64,000 bases of DNA from Durusdinium trenchii (GCA_963970005.1 CAXAMN010022862.1:264077-328076); one strand, 5' to 3'. Shown: positions 25,401 through 36,084, counted from the stretch's first letter. Made by a program: numbers and translations. The notes: generated by a model from the sequence alone, not told the origin.

Positions 25401-26700
25401 ATCTAGGTAGTGGAAAAGGCACGTGTGTCTTGTGTGAGCAACAATGCAATGATGTACGCACACATAAATGTGGAGTCTTGCTTCAGATTAGCATTCTGCT
25501 TGGACAGACATATGATGTTTCGCATTTTCCTGTCATGCCCACTATGATGCGACCGCCTCGGGCCAACCGACCGTCATCAGGTACAGGAAATGCAGACAAG
25601 CCCGAGACTCCCAGTGAAGCTGCCCCCCTGGCGCCTCCATCCGACACACGGCCGACTCCGATGGAGGTTGATGACGACACCGAAGGGGCTGGTCCAAGTG
25701 CTCGAACAACCCCTTTGTTCAAATGTCTTGCTTGTAATACCACCTTCCTGACCGAGACTGGACTGATCACTCATCATCAAAAGCACCCGAAGCATGCTCA
25801 GATGGATCGTCCGCTTGACCAGACCACATCGGCCCCATCGGGATCCGAACTTCGCACTGCCAAGGTCACAGTGAAATTGATGCTCGCTTCTCATCCTGAT
25901 GGACCCTGCCCGGAGCCCGCAAAGATGTATAGATGCCCATTGTGTCAAGACTACGTAGGCCGTAAAGCCCTCATCAGCCATCTTCGGAAATATCATGATG
26001 TCCACAGGCCTGATGGTTTCCCCTTTGATCCGGTCCAGGACATGCATAGGGGTCATCTTGCATGCAAGCACTGTCACACCCAGTTCACTATGGAGGTGGC
26101 CTTGCGCACCCATTTCCAACGTGCTTCTTGTCCGGTCTTGCTTTGCAATTGGACCAGTCATCAGCATTTTGGTGCCCCGAGCATGCCATCAGACAACATG
26201 GATCTTGAGGTGCCCATTTCAGATTCGGATCAGGTTCGTTTACCTTGGCATTTAGGCCTCCTGCGCCCAGAGGAACTGCACACTTGGACTCCTGACATAG
26301 CATGTTCGCTAGTTCGTCAGCAACTGGACCCATTCTGTCGTGTCCTGTCCTTTGAACCTGAAGCCAAGTTGAATTGGTATCATCAGACGATCTGCATGAT
26401 TTCCCATCATTCTGATGTACCACACTCGAGACTGCCACAGGACCCGTTCTTTCACTTTGTGGCCTTCCTTCATGAACTGCATCCGCTCACATGGGCTTGG
26501 CACTCAAGGGACTGCACACCAGAGTCCGTTCCGCCCACTACGTTGTCCGACACGTTTCATGATCAGCTGACTGACATCAATCAAGCTCTTCATTTGATTG
26601 AGCATTCATTGGCCCAAGATTGGCAACTGTGGTGCGCTCTCACTCGTTTCGATGGCCGACGAGATGTTTGCAGACGATCAGAGCTTTACGGATCTCCTCG
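22433..26700 (+). CDS. Retroelement polyprotein: endonuclease C-terminus, reverse transcriptase, C2H2 zinc fingers
   Basis: The ATG at 22433 only marks the first Met after the TAG at 22379; the frame is open from 22382. Residues about 1-115 hold the endonuclease C-terminus (GNFNHP, RIDFAFMR, HRPLL). RT lies at about 320-640: PDGMPGLIWK, LDLEKAFDAIDRN (Asp 488 and 494), GIKQGSKDAP, and the catalytic YADD at 582-585 (24176-24187). A thumb-like region follows (YLGVTLSYR). Cys/His fingers follow: CPECDRAFHQ... from 840, CRHCHKQF from 884, CVFCHLAV near 953, CLACNTTF from 1098, CPLCQDYV from 1168 and CKHCHTQF near 1210, probably for nucleic-acid binding. The same frame stays open to 27907, but past about 26650 it lies under another ORF. 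Confidence 0.88.
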
Positions 26701-27506
26701 ATGCATGCGCACAGAACGTTGGCAAAAGACCACGGGTTGCTACGGATGGAATACAGAGACCTGGCAAGGGTCCTGCAGCCAGATTCTCTCCATCCTCGGC
26801 CTCCACGTTGTCTGGAGGCAACGACGACCTTCTTCGTATGCTTGCCCGCCTGACTCTGAGGCAGGAAGATGCCATCTCCCAACTTCAGCTGGACAAGAGC
26901 TTTATGTTCTTCATCCAATGCGGCAGAGGGAGCATCATGCCGACTTTGTTGACCCAAGCCAAAGAATGGAACCAGCTCAAGGAGAAAGGAGAAGCCACCA
27001 TGCCACTGAGGATGCACATGTTTCTGCAGTGCTTTCAGCTCCTTGCACAGAGAGCTCAACTCTTGAAGCTCGATGCAAGCGACGACGCATTGGTATTGAA
27101 TCTGAGATCCAAAGGCATCTTGACAGAGGACAGCAAATGGGCATATCTCTCTTGGGACAGTCAAGCCATGATGCTCAAACCAAATCGGATGCCACCCCTG
27201 ACCACGGAGGAGATTCGCTCGCTGTTGGAACGAATAGCGCATCTCGGCCAGCAACCTGGAGTGATTCACAAGTTCTCGGCCTTGCGACCGGTCAAGCAGG
27301 ACACCCTCCCTCAGGACGCCACGACTGCAATACCATGGCGCTTGGACCTCAGCCTGAGGTCTCCCGAGGCATCCGAACTCTTCCAGCTTCTTCAGAAGCT
27401 AGCTGGAAATGGAATCACACAGTTGATTCTCCTTCGGGTACGGGGAGCCAACCTGCAACGCTCTCCTCTAGCCAATGCCATCTCACAACGATTGAGGAGA
27501 TCGTGA
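26652..27506 (+). CDS. Retroelement internal ORF of unknown function, overlapping frame
   Basis: A 284-residue frame starting MADEMFADDQSFTDLLDACA. Its first 70 residues are acidic then low-complexity (PSSASTLSGG). A helical, possibly coiled-coil stretch follows, LLRMLARLTLRQEDAISQL, then a long helical region with many Leu and Gln residues. It ends with RRS and TGA. It is +1 relative to the RT frame. The RT frame remains open underneath it for its whole length but reads there as Cys/Trp/Arg-rich low-quality peptide, so this frame is the more likely product. It may be a structural (gag-like) protein or a linker reached by frameshifting; this is inference. Confidence 0.6.
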   Translation: MADEMFADDQSFTDLLDACAQNVGKRPRVATDGIQRPGKGPAARFSPSSASTLSGGNDDLLRMLARLTLRQEDAISQLQLDKSFMFFIQCGRGSIMPTLLTQAKEWNQLKEKGEATMPLRMHMFLQCFQLLAQRAQLLKLDASDDALVLNLRSKGILTEDSKWAYLSWDSQAMMLKPNRMPPLTTEEIRSLLERIAHLGQQPGVIHKFSALRPVKQDTLPQDATTAIPWRLDLSLRSPEASELFQLLQKLAGNGITQLILLRVRGANLQRSPLANAISQRLRRS

Positions 27507-28385
27507 CGGGCATCCTCGAGACCAAACTGGGTGGCTCCGGCAGCACTTGCTATATCAACAGTGTTCTGCAGGCCCAAACCTGGAGTAGCGTCATGAGCTT
27601 GACCTTCAATACCGCCATTTGGGGAGCATGGGAGAAACAATTTTTGAGCATGTTCGTTGAGCATGCAGGGGTTGTTGTGGACCCATGTGCAGACCAGTTT
27701 CTAGGCCGCCTGCTTGTAGACTGGTTCCAGAACCATCCAAGTCGCGATCAGCATGATGCTGGTGAATTTGCTGGATGGTTTCGACATCGGCTGCTTGAAA
27801 AAAACGCTCCCACAGTATATGCAGCAGGGTTGGTGCTCTCGATTGCTGAATTCCACAGAAGATCAAGCAGACGTGTTCGCTCCTGTTCCTATGGCATGTC
27901 CAATTGAAGGGCTCATTACCCTTCAGCAGCTGATCAACAACTGGCATCATCAAGAGCCTTTTGTCCATGCTTTTACATGTGACTCCCCTTGGATTTGCAT
28001 TCAGGTGTCCCGTTTTCCTTTCATCGGCCAGAAATGCCATTGTTCGGTTCTATGGGATAGAAGTCAGCCAGTGCAGATTCCGATTTTCAGTGATCGCCAA
28101 GGCATCCATGTTGAGTGGCATGATTTTGTCGTGACCGCGGGGGTCATTCACCTGGGTGCAACACCCGCCGAAGGCCATTATCGTAGCATTCTTTGGCACA
28201 GTGGCACAGTCAAGTCTTGTGATGACTTCCGATCCGCCCTTCCTTTGGGTGTCGACCCGGACATCGCATCCTCTATCTACCTCCTTTGGATCATCCCCAA
28301 GTCTTGCACAAGCCAGCATTGGATACATCCTTTGCCTATGAAGCCAAAGAATTTTGATGAATTGCTCAACGATCGCTTTGCATAA
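27480..28385 (+). pseudogene. Ubiquitin-specific-protease-like (peptidase C19) domain of the retroelement, one frame break
   Basis: USPs are cysteine proteases that remove ubiquitin. In the RT frame, GSGSTCYINSVLQA matches the Cys box, with the nucleophile codon at 27548-27550 (residue 1706 of the long frame). QHDAGEF at 27749-27769 matches the QDAHEF segment. The frame must then change by +1; a run of seven A at 27798-27804 is the likely site. The next frame (to TAA at 28383-28385 region) reads FAPVPMACPIEG, ICIQVSRFPF, VIHLGATPAEGHYRSILW and SCDDFRSALPL. These match the IxLxRF strand, the His box (His codon 28176-28178) and a following Asp pair (28221-28226). All three catalytic positions are present. 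One indel or sequencing error separates the halves. Confidence 0.72.
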
Positions 28386-28414
28386 GCACGCCTGTTTTTC
28401 GAACCTGGTGCCTT

Positions 28415-28431
28415 GACACTCCCGAAGTGTC
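28415..28431 (+). other. Perfect 6-bp hairpin in the retroelement 3' UTR
   Basis: GACACT, loop CCCGA, AGTGTC. It lies 30 bp after the stop codon and may help the reverse transcriptase recognise its own RNA. Confidence 0.6.
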
Positions 28432-28464
28432 CGGCCTGGAGAAATCCAGCTGCGGCCCAACACG

Positions 28465-28483
28465 GGCAACCAGCACGGTTGCC
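28465..28483 (+). other. Perfect 7-bp hairpin near the retroelement 3' end
   Basis: GGCAACC, loop AGCAC, GGTTGCC, a few bases before the GAAAT-rich tail. Together with the hairpin at 28415-28431 it resembles the 3' stem-loops used for template choice by many LINE reverse transcriptases. Confidence 0.65.
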
Positions 28484-28490
28484 GGCAGAT

Positions 28491-30289
28491 GAAATGAAAA
28501 TGAAATATTTCGAAATGAAATAAATAGTTATTTTTGGATTTGTTTTGATATAATATTTTATATCGTTTTCGTTTTTATAATATATATATTTTTTTTAGAA
28601 AATTTTGTTTTATATTTTTGTATAATATTTTAAATAATATATATAAATATATAAATCAACATATAATTTGTGGTCGAAATTAGCCGAACCGATTATGAAA
28701 GACAAAAATTTTTGGAATTTTACTATAATTCTTTTTCTGAAGGAAAGTGGTTAAGTGAATTAATTTGGAATTCTTTTTGTTGGATTTATATTTTTTTTCT
28801 CTTTTATTATGGTTTTTATAAATATACCTAATTATCGTTGATTTGGGGACGAAATTAAGAAAAAACAAAAAAATATAAAAAAAGATATGGAATATAAATA
28901 AAAAAACAAAAAACGAAATAAATATAAAATCCATGTAAAATTTTCGGTTACAAGGCAACAATCTTAAAAAAAAATATATATATATCAATTTGCACGAATA
29001 AATATTTTCATATTTTTTATATGTTTCGGTATTTTTTTCGCTTCGTTTTTGCTTTGCATTATTTTTTTGTTTCCATTTTTTGTTCGTGTCGCATTTCGGT
29101 TTTCATTTGTTTCTTTTTTGTTTTTGTTTTCATTTATCATGTTGGTGTTCATTTGGTTCATTATTTATTTCATTTCATAATTATTTATATTATTTCTGAT
29201 AATTTCGGATATATTTTTAATTTTCATTTAGGGTTGTTTCCTCACTAATCTATTTTATTTCCCATTCTTATATGATAAATTTCTAGGCCACTAACTAGGC
29301 TTAGGCTTTTGGGACCCAGTGGTTTAGCTCAGAAACTTGCATTCCATGATTTTGATCCTTGGTTTGGATTGCTCGGGAAGGGATGGGTGAGGGAATCCCT
29401 TCACGCATCTATATATAATTTGGGGCGTTGATTGGTTGATTGTGATTGACATAATTTTGGAAGCCCATGGGAAATGACAAGAAAACCAACCAATTCTGGA
29501 AGGATGAACATGATGCAAAAAAAATACTCGCAAAATAGATGAAAATATAAAACAAAAATATTTGCAAAAAAAATGATGATTTAAATGAAGATCTAAATGA
29601 AAAATATCAAAAATCAATTTTTCATTGCCTGGCTGGCAAAAATAGATTCAATTGTATTGTTAGGCCAACATATTGCATTTATATATTTGTTTTAATTCAT
29701 GGAAATATATATAAATTAATGAAAAATTGTAATATATATATATTATATTCTATATATATATATTTGTTAATTTATTTAATTAACATATTTAGATTAATTT
29801 ATGTAAATTTATATATATTATCAATTTAATAATCTATATTTTTTGTCAAATTTAAATAACAAAAATATAAATAATATATATAACGAAATTATGCAAATTT
29901 CGATTTTTGTTTGTGTATATGTTATTAATGATATTTATATTTTTGTATTTTATATTTGTTATTAAATTTAGGGCTAACCGATGTATTTTTATTTTTGAAT
30001 TTGGTAAATATTTCAAAATACAATGAATTAATATTAAAAGGAATATAAATGAGGAAAATATGTTAAAACAATCTTTTTTGAATGTTTTAATTAATGTAGT
30101 TCTTATTTTATGTGTTCCTTGAATGTGTTTAATTTGTTTTTCTTAGAGATATATATATATATTTGTTAGGATTTGCGCACCAAATAACCCATCTCATAAT
30201 TGGCACAATTTCTAACGCATCTGCGGGTAGTATATACTAGGCGGATAGAGTATTTAGGACCGATCAATTTGTCCAAATGCACCCAACGG
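28491..30289. other. Very AT-rich sequence, no gene seen
   Basis: Long A/T runs and ATAT tracts. Open frames here are poor in sequence complexity (mostly F, I, Y, K, N) and are not supported as genes. Confidence 0.7.
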
Positions 30290-30294
30290 CCATG

Positions 30295-30540
30295 GCTGAG
30301 CACCGGAAGGCACCGATCTGAAATGCAGGTGTCCTAAGGTAAGCTCAATGAAAACAACAATTTCATGTGTACCAAAAAGGAAAATGTTTGCTGGCTTTTG
30401 ATATTCAATACGAATACAAATTGTGAAAATATGGCCTATCGATCCTTTAGGTCTGAGAAATATTCAACTAGAGGTGTCAGAACAATTTCCACAGGGATAA
30501 TTGGCTTATGGAAGCCAAGTGTTCATAGCGACGTTGCTTC

Positions 30541-30573
<33 letters not shown>

Positions 30574-30615
30574 AGACCCAGAAGTCCAAAAGTGTCGGAT
30601 TATTCCCCCGCTAAT

Positions 30616-30656
<41 letters not shown>

Positions 30657-31035
30657 ATTTTACCCTATTGATGAACTTGATGCTGCAACAGAAATCGAAA
30701 TCAATACGAAAGGAACACTTCTTTTAGATATTTGGTTAATGTGATTAGCTGAAAAGCTAATACCACGAAGCTATCATCTCTTGGTTTACGACTGAACGCT
30801 TCTAAGTCGGAATCCATGCTGGCTCAACAGTGTTGTTCGTTGCTCACCATCCCCATAGCGATGCGCCAACGAATAAGCTTCGACCCCAGTGCGTTTTAGC
30901 TGCCACCGCCGCGAAAGGCATGGTAGCGAATGATCATTTTGCAGTGTGGGGTTGATAGATCTTTTGGAGACGATTTAATTGAATCCAGATATTGTAAGTA
31001 TTGAGAATATCCTTTGTAATACGTCCCATTGACAC
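30295..31035 (+). rRNA. 28S (LSU) rRNA 3' fragment, diverged, probably a pseudogene
   Basis: Sequence collinear with domains V and VI of eukaryotic nuclear LSU rRNA: GTGTCCTAAGGTAAGCTCA, GGCCTATCGATCCTTTAG, GACGTTGCTTCTTGATCCTT, AATAGGGAACGTGAGCTGGG, TTAGACCGTCGTGAGACAGG and CTGAACGCTTCTAAGTCGGA. The fragment starts abruptly at about 30295; the rest of the rRNA is absent. The sarcin-ricin loop (30703-30716) reads AATACGAAAGGAAC against the near-universal AGTACGAGAGGA(A/C)C, two G-to-A changes in a site that tolerates almost none. That argues for a non-functional copy. Many other differences also look like G/C to A/T. Confidence 0.85.
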
Positions 31036-31217
31036 GCGTGACCCGTTCGATCGGTCCCGCTCGGTACTTTTATAGTTCTCGCTGCCTTGGCCCAATTAGT
31101 TTCACCATATTTCATCAATTATATGGCGTCAGAAAAAGTCCAACAGACAATTCCTGATTTGGGAGGAGTTTGCTACAAACACGGAGGAGCTTCTAGTGAA
31201 CTATAAATCAGCCAATG

Positions 31218-32871
31218 TCAATTAATTGTTTTGTGTGTATCCATCTTTACATCCGTTTCCAGCCGGGCTTCACAAGCGGATCGGCTGCGGGCCAGGGTTC
31301 TCGCTTCATGATCCCTGGTTGCAAGTGCTGAAATTCTTGCCTGCCATAAGACCATATCCGAAATTGATATTTTAAAGACAATTCGGCTGGATGGCACGTG
31401 CCGCACGCCAGATAATATAAAGCAAAGGAATGGATAGGAAAAGAATAAATTGGACACCTGGGTATTTGTTGAGACCACGAATAGAGGTGATACGATTCTG
31501 AGTGAAATGATTCTCAGGCGATGGGATCCAACCAAAAATTCGTCAAATACCGACTACGCACACAACTTGCGCTCCAGTCTGAGGCGCTCCTCACAGACCT
31601 TCCCTATTATCAGGGATTCCGGAGGGTAGGATATACAATCAGAACGTGTATTAATTCAAATCCTAATTCCTAATTGCGCCGGTCGACGAATTCATTGGTC
31701 GAATAAGAGCATAACCGCACTCTATTTGTTGCGAATGCACTTGCGAACTCGTTGGTATAGGTTATTCCGATCAAGAAAAGGACGGTCCAGGAGTAGCTCT
31801 ACATTCAACAGACACTGCGATGTGTCTGGCAGAAAAGGAGCCCGAACATTCAAGGGATATGGTTGCCCTGGCAGCCCGTAATATTTCTTGAACCAAGCCA
31901 TAACCAGTTCTTATTGTGGAAGTTCAGGGCGGGAAGCAACCCCCCCTGTAAGGTTCCCGTGGTAGCCTAATCTCACGAGGGATGAGGCCGCTCTATAGAC
32001 ATTGCCCTGTAGTGCTCTCAATATTCTTCACGACTGCACGAAAATTATGGGCTTGATGCCAAAGACTTCTAGTCTCTGGCTTCTGAATAACAACCTCGGG
32101 TGAATCAAAATTATATGGCCAGGCACGATGCTTATTCTTATGGCGAGTCCAAATCGGCAAACACATCCCGGTGCACAAAGAAAAATGAACCACAAGCTCA
32201 TACCATGTGATGCCAAAGTCAGTGCGCAATAAAGGCAGATCTGGGTGATGTCGCCGCAACTTCTAAAAGAAAATCCACGTGGCAATCGCAAGTTTAGCCC
32301 CCGCCGGACACGCATGTGCAATAATAAGAGGAAGCTCGCCTATGAATGGCCAGGACGGACCCTCACATTTCTAGTTCTGAAGAGTATTTTGGATGGAGGA
32401 ATAGGTATCCACACCCGAATGCTCACCTTCCTCTACCAACTGTTTTTCTTTTTCAAGCTTAAAGTTAAGGTGAAGGGTATTGAGATCAATTAAATATTTA
32501 TATACCGAAATCAAAGCTTTCATTTGGCAGTGGCTGTGTGTTTGAATGTTGGAAGCTGCGGCTACCACAGGAGAAATGTCTTGCCTGTTCACAAGTTTAG
32601 CCGTCTCATCTGCTACGGTATTCCCCAAGATGTAATAGAGGTCTTCAGGATTGGTCGCATCGCCTTGGGAGCGATGGGACTTGATTTTAAAAATTCGAAG
32701 CAACCCTCTATCCCAAGTGTCTCGAATGCGTTGAATCAAATCGATTTGGGGTAGGTTGTATCGATGCGGGTTCACAGTCCCCTGAATGATTGATTCAACA
32801 ATGCGTAGGGCAAAATTCATTGAAATAAAATTCAGATACCCAAGCAATAGACTCAAATTCTGCCCTATCAA
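31218..32871 (-). mobile_element. Degenerate retroelement remnant with RNase H-like domain, minus strand
   Basis: From high to low coordinates: 32371-32871 (166 residues) reads LLRIFKIKSHRSQGDA and YYILGNTVADETAKLVN, the later RNase H motifs including the VAD aspartate. Then 31993-32259 reads FGITWYELVVHFSLCTGMCL and SLWHQAHNFRAVVKN, a C-terminal segment I associate with dinoflagellate LINE proteins. Then about 31720-31910 reads AWFKKYYGLPGQPYPLNVRA. The segments are in different frames with stops between, and no RT core lies upstream, so it is a 5'-truncated dead copy. It ends near the 3' end of the 28S fragment. Confidence 0.6.
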
Positions 32872-32875
32872 TTCG

Positions 32876-33300
32876 TCCTCAGTGTTACTCTCTCACTGCC
32901 AAACGTTGCTTTTTGACGGCAATAACAATCTTCTTCTCCTCTTATCCTTCCAGAAATCGTTCTTGTACCTCCCACGGGTTTTCTGGCTGCTAGACACCTG
33001 CTCTTAGCGATCTCTTTCGTTACGCTTTCCACAAGCTAATTCTACGCCAAAAACGACCAAAACTTCGTCCTCAGAGCTGCTCTCTCACTGCCAAACGTTG
33101 CTTTCTGACTATAAAAATCATCTTCTCCTCTTTTCTTCCTGAAATCGTTCTCTCACCTCCTACGCGTCGTCTGGCTGGTAGACACCTGCTCCCAGCAATC
33201 TGTTTCGCCACGCTTTCCACAGAGCCGTTCTCTCGCCTCCCACGCGTCTTCTGGCTGCTGGACACCTGCTCCCGGCGATCTCCTTCGCCACGCTTTCCAT
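32876..33300. repeat. Tandem repeat, two full units and one partial unit
   Basis: Unit 1 (about 32876-33034), unit 2 (about 33069-33223) and a partial third (about 33226-33300) share CTCTCACTGCCAAACGTTGC, TTCTTCTCCTC, a TAGACACCTGCTC segment and an ACGCTTTCCA segment. The units are GC-richer than the surrounding AT-rich DNA. No ORF is conserved between them. Confidence 0.85.
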
Positions 33301-34200
33301 AATCTAAACCCGGATGCAGCAAAGTTCTCTGACGCGCTCCCCCGCCATCGGCTGGGGTCGGCGATTAAATTTAGATGTATTTTGTTATAAATATAGCTAT
33401 TTTTCTCAATTTTAGATTAATGTATTTGTTAGAATAGAAAAATAGCTAATATATATAATACAAGTTGATTTATATCGATTTCGGTTTAATTGATATTTAG
33501 ATGGGGTGACATTTGGGATATCGTAGGCTGTAAACCTAAATTAATGGATTGCTTTTGCAATATTAAGAATAATAGCATTTTTGGAAATACATAGTTTGAA
33601 TTTGGTTTGAACTTTGTCGGCCGCTTTTTTAAGTTAGTTGGGATTTGCTCGGTTTTGTATTTGCAAAAAATCATATTCATAGATTCATATATATAACCTA
33701 ATACGGACGGATAAAAGAGTGTTCATTAGCAATTAAGTAAATCAAATAACTTAATATATGTTGGAAATTTAGAATATATAAAATTTGTATAAGAATTAAT
33801 TATATATATTATATTAATAAAGATAAAAATATATATATATCCATCAAATTTTTATAAAATTGCATTTTAAACACTTTTGGTTACATTAAGATAAATATAC
33901 TTATATATTTTTAAATATACATATTTAATATAATGGAAAATATTGTTTATTCATATACATACAATAATCATATTAACTATGAATAATATATCTATATATA
34001 TTTTTGTAAATATATAGAATTGTATATATGAATGATATTATTTATTTGTTATGTGCAATCTATGTATTTTAATTTGATGAATATATTGTAATATTTTAGA
34101 GATTTTAAATTCCTAATGCAATAGTTCTTTTTTGTAGATGTGCGACGGCTATAATTCGTTTTATATGGTAAGGTCATGGATATCGTCTTCAAGGGTGGCA
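33301..34200. other. Very AT-rich sequence, no gene seen
   Basis: ATAT tracts and poly-A/T. Nothing supported. Confidence 0.7.
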
Positions 34201-34209
34201 TCGCTATAT

Positions 34210-34440
34210 ATAGCGCCAGCAGTAGCAGTGAAATAGGAATAGAATAATAGAAGTTATAGTAACAATATTAATCGTAATACTAATAGCAATAATAGCAATA
34301 ATAGTAATAGCCGCAGTAGCGGTAGCAGCAGTAGCTGTAGTAGTAGTGGTAATAGTAATAATTTTGTATGTTTTTGACATTAAAAAAGGTTAGCAATAAT
34401 AGCAGTCGCAGTGGTAGCAAGTAGTAGAAGTAATCTGATA
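34210..34440. repeat. Degenerate AGT/AAT/AGC trinucleotide tract
   Basis: Runs such as AGCAGTAGC, AATAGTAATAG and GTAGTAGTGGTAATAG, broken by substitutions. It resembles a decayed form of the trinucleotide microsatellite at 2985-3420. Confidence 0.75.
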
Positions 34441-36080
34441 ATACACAAAGAATCATTTAATTGAATTTCGCGTATCATTTGAGGCATTATGTAGGTATTA
34501 TTATGGGCGTCGTTGAACAAGTAGACAATTTAGAGAAATCAAGGATATTATGTATCTTCCCAATTATCTATATCATCCAATACGATCCCATCCTATCTGA
34601 TCTAATTCATGCTAGATATCTATCGATCCTTGGGTAAGAAAAGCGGCTGTGGTTGAATCATTGATGAGGATATCGTCTCTTCAAGGATGATATCATTGTT
34701 TACATGTTTTTGACAGTGTCTGATACCACAAAGAGGATATCGTATTAAAATCATCATGGCATAATTTATATCTTTATACGATAGACCAACCAGCCAAGAT
34801 ATATTTCAGATATAAGTAGGGCATTGGTTTCGTAGCATAGATTCTTAATTTATGTTATCGGTTATCACTTAGATTATTATATGATTCCAAATATTTTTCG
34901 AATGAATATATCGTCAAAATCCGAAATCAAAAAATGGCTTTAGGAAAGGCTAGACTAAGCAAAAACAAAAATGCCTACTAATCTTAATAAGAAAAATAGA
35001 TTGCATTATAATTTTGAAAATTACATTTTCCTATATTTGGGAATTGATCGAAAAACCCGTGTAAGGAATTTTATAAAAATCAATCTTTCAGATATTGTTA
35101 GAACCATCCGCGAAAGATTCGCGATGAAATTCGCGAAAATATCTATTTTTCAACGAAAGAATTATCGAAGGTCATCGCTTTCATATATTTTCCGTTCTAC
35201 CGGATTGACAAAGAATAGAAATACAAGGCAATCCTCTGGCAGAGCCGGTGGGCGTAAATATCCCATCTATCATAGATTATCGAATTGAAGGCTAAACATT
35301 TCCGTGCCCAACCTGGTAGTGATACTGTCCCCATTGTCACAGATTAGCAACCTAAATAGGCACAGCCCTGACAGTCAGGCAACCTATAGTTGCTCTGATG
35401 GGCTGTGCAGTGTTTGCAAAAATTCCAATTTTTACAAAAATATCACCAATGAAATGTCGCGAAAGATCCGCGAATGTGGCACTAAAATCACTTGAGGCCC
35501 CCCAACAGATTTCCCCAAGTTGCATCACCCTGTATTGGCAGTTGGCACGAGGATTGGGTTGAATTGTGCTTGATTCTATTTGGCACAATTGTCGCACAGA
35601 TGCTACAAGTGACCCTAAACAACTCTGGAAGTGTTCAACCTTCTATTGGAATCATATTGCAAGATGTCTAGTCCTATTTTGTGATATTGTAATTTTTCCG
35701 GTTCATAGAAATTAGATTCTAAATATATTATATTCTGCGATAAAATCACGAAAATATCTTTCTCCATGAAAAATGGCCACTCCAAAATAACAGAATATTA
35801 ATCAACGACCAATTAAAAAAAATATTCTCCATATATTATCGATTCAAATTAAAAATCATAAAACTACGCAATAAAAAAGTTAATCATTCCTCATATACAA
35901 AATTCTTAATTTCCATTATAATAATTCAAACACTAGGGTCGGCCCGCTGTTTCCAACGGCGCAAAAATACGATCCTCAAAATTCGAAAACGATAGAGAAA
36001 CCAACAAATCACGGACCTTTTTTCCTTCTTGGCCGTCAGTAGGGAACATAGGTCTGGCTTCCATTCATCGCAATAACGAT
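34441..36080. other. AT-rich sequence; small open frames of doubtful meaning
   Basis: A 105-codon plus frame at 34971-35288 is rich in I, K, N, R and F and has no recognised motif. A perfect hairpin CGCGA-AAGAT-TCGCG lies at 35109-35123, and a related CGCGAAAGATCCGCG occurs at about 35458-35473. No gene supported. Confidence 0.4.
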
Positions 36081-36084
36081 TTTC

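Larger units (their letters stand above)
21640..28490 (+). mobile_element. Non-LTR retrotransposon: endonuclease, RT, C2H2 fingers, extra ORF and USP-like domain
   Basis: Order on the plus strand: basic region RIRRIKRSFRRACKR (about 21837-21890); broken apurinic-type endonuclease (about 22030-22660); reverse transcriptase (about 23400-24450); six or more zinc-finger-like segments (24950-26130); an ORF in another frame (26652-27506); a USP-like protease domain (about 27480-28385); then a short 3' UTR with two perfect hairpins and a GAAAT-rich tail. The element is embedded in AT-rich DNA. I could not find a target-site duplication and the 5' edge is approximate. The endonuclease part has stops and frame changes, so this copy is probably dead, although the RT frame is open for over 5 kb. 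Confidence 0.85.

Noticed and set aside
27797-27805. In-frame A AAA AAC as a programmed -1 frameshift site
   Set aside because: The heptamer is in the correct register, but the USP-like domain continues in the +1 frame, and the -1 frame reads unrelated sequence.
28680-29617. Open frames rich in Phe, Ile, Tyr and Lys as organelle-derived genes
   Set aside because: No cox, cob or plastid protein motif could be recognised; they are translations of AT tracts.
30295-31035. Functional rRNA gene
   Set aside because: The 5' three quarters are missing and the sarcin-ricin loop is altered at two positions.
30295-32871. R2-type site-specific insertion into 28S rDNA
   Set aside because: The rRNA piece begins well downstream of the R2 target sequence, and the neighbouring retroelement remnant lies in the opposite orientation beyond the rRNA 3' end.
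34971-35288. 105-codon plus-strand frame as a gene
   Set aside because: It is low in complexity, follows AT-rich composition, has no motif, and neighbours are non-coding.
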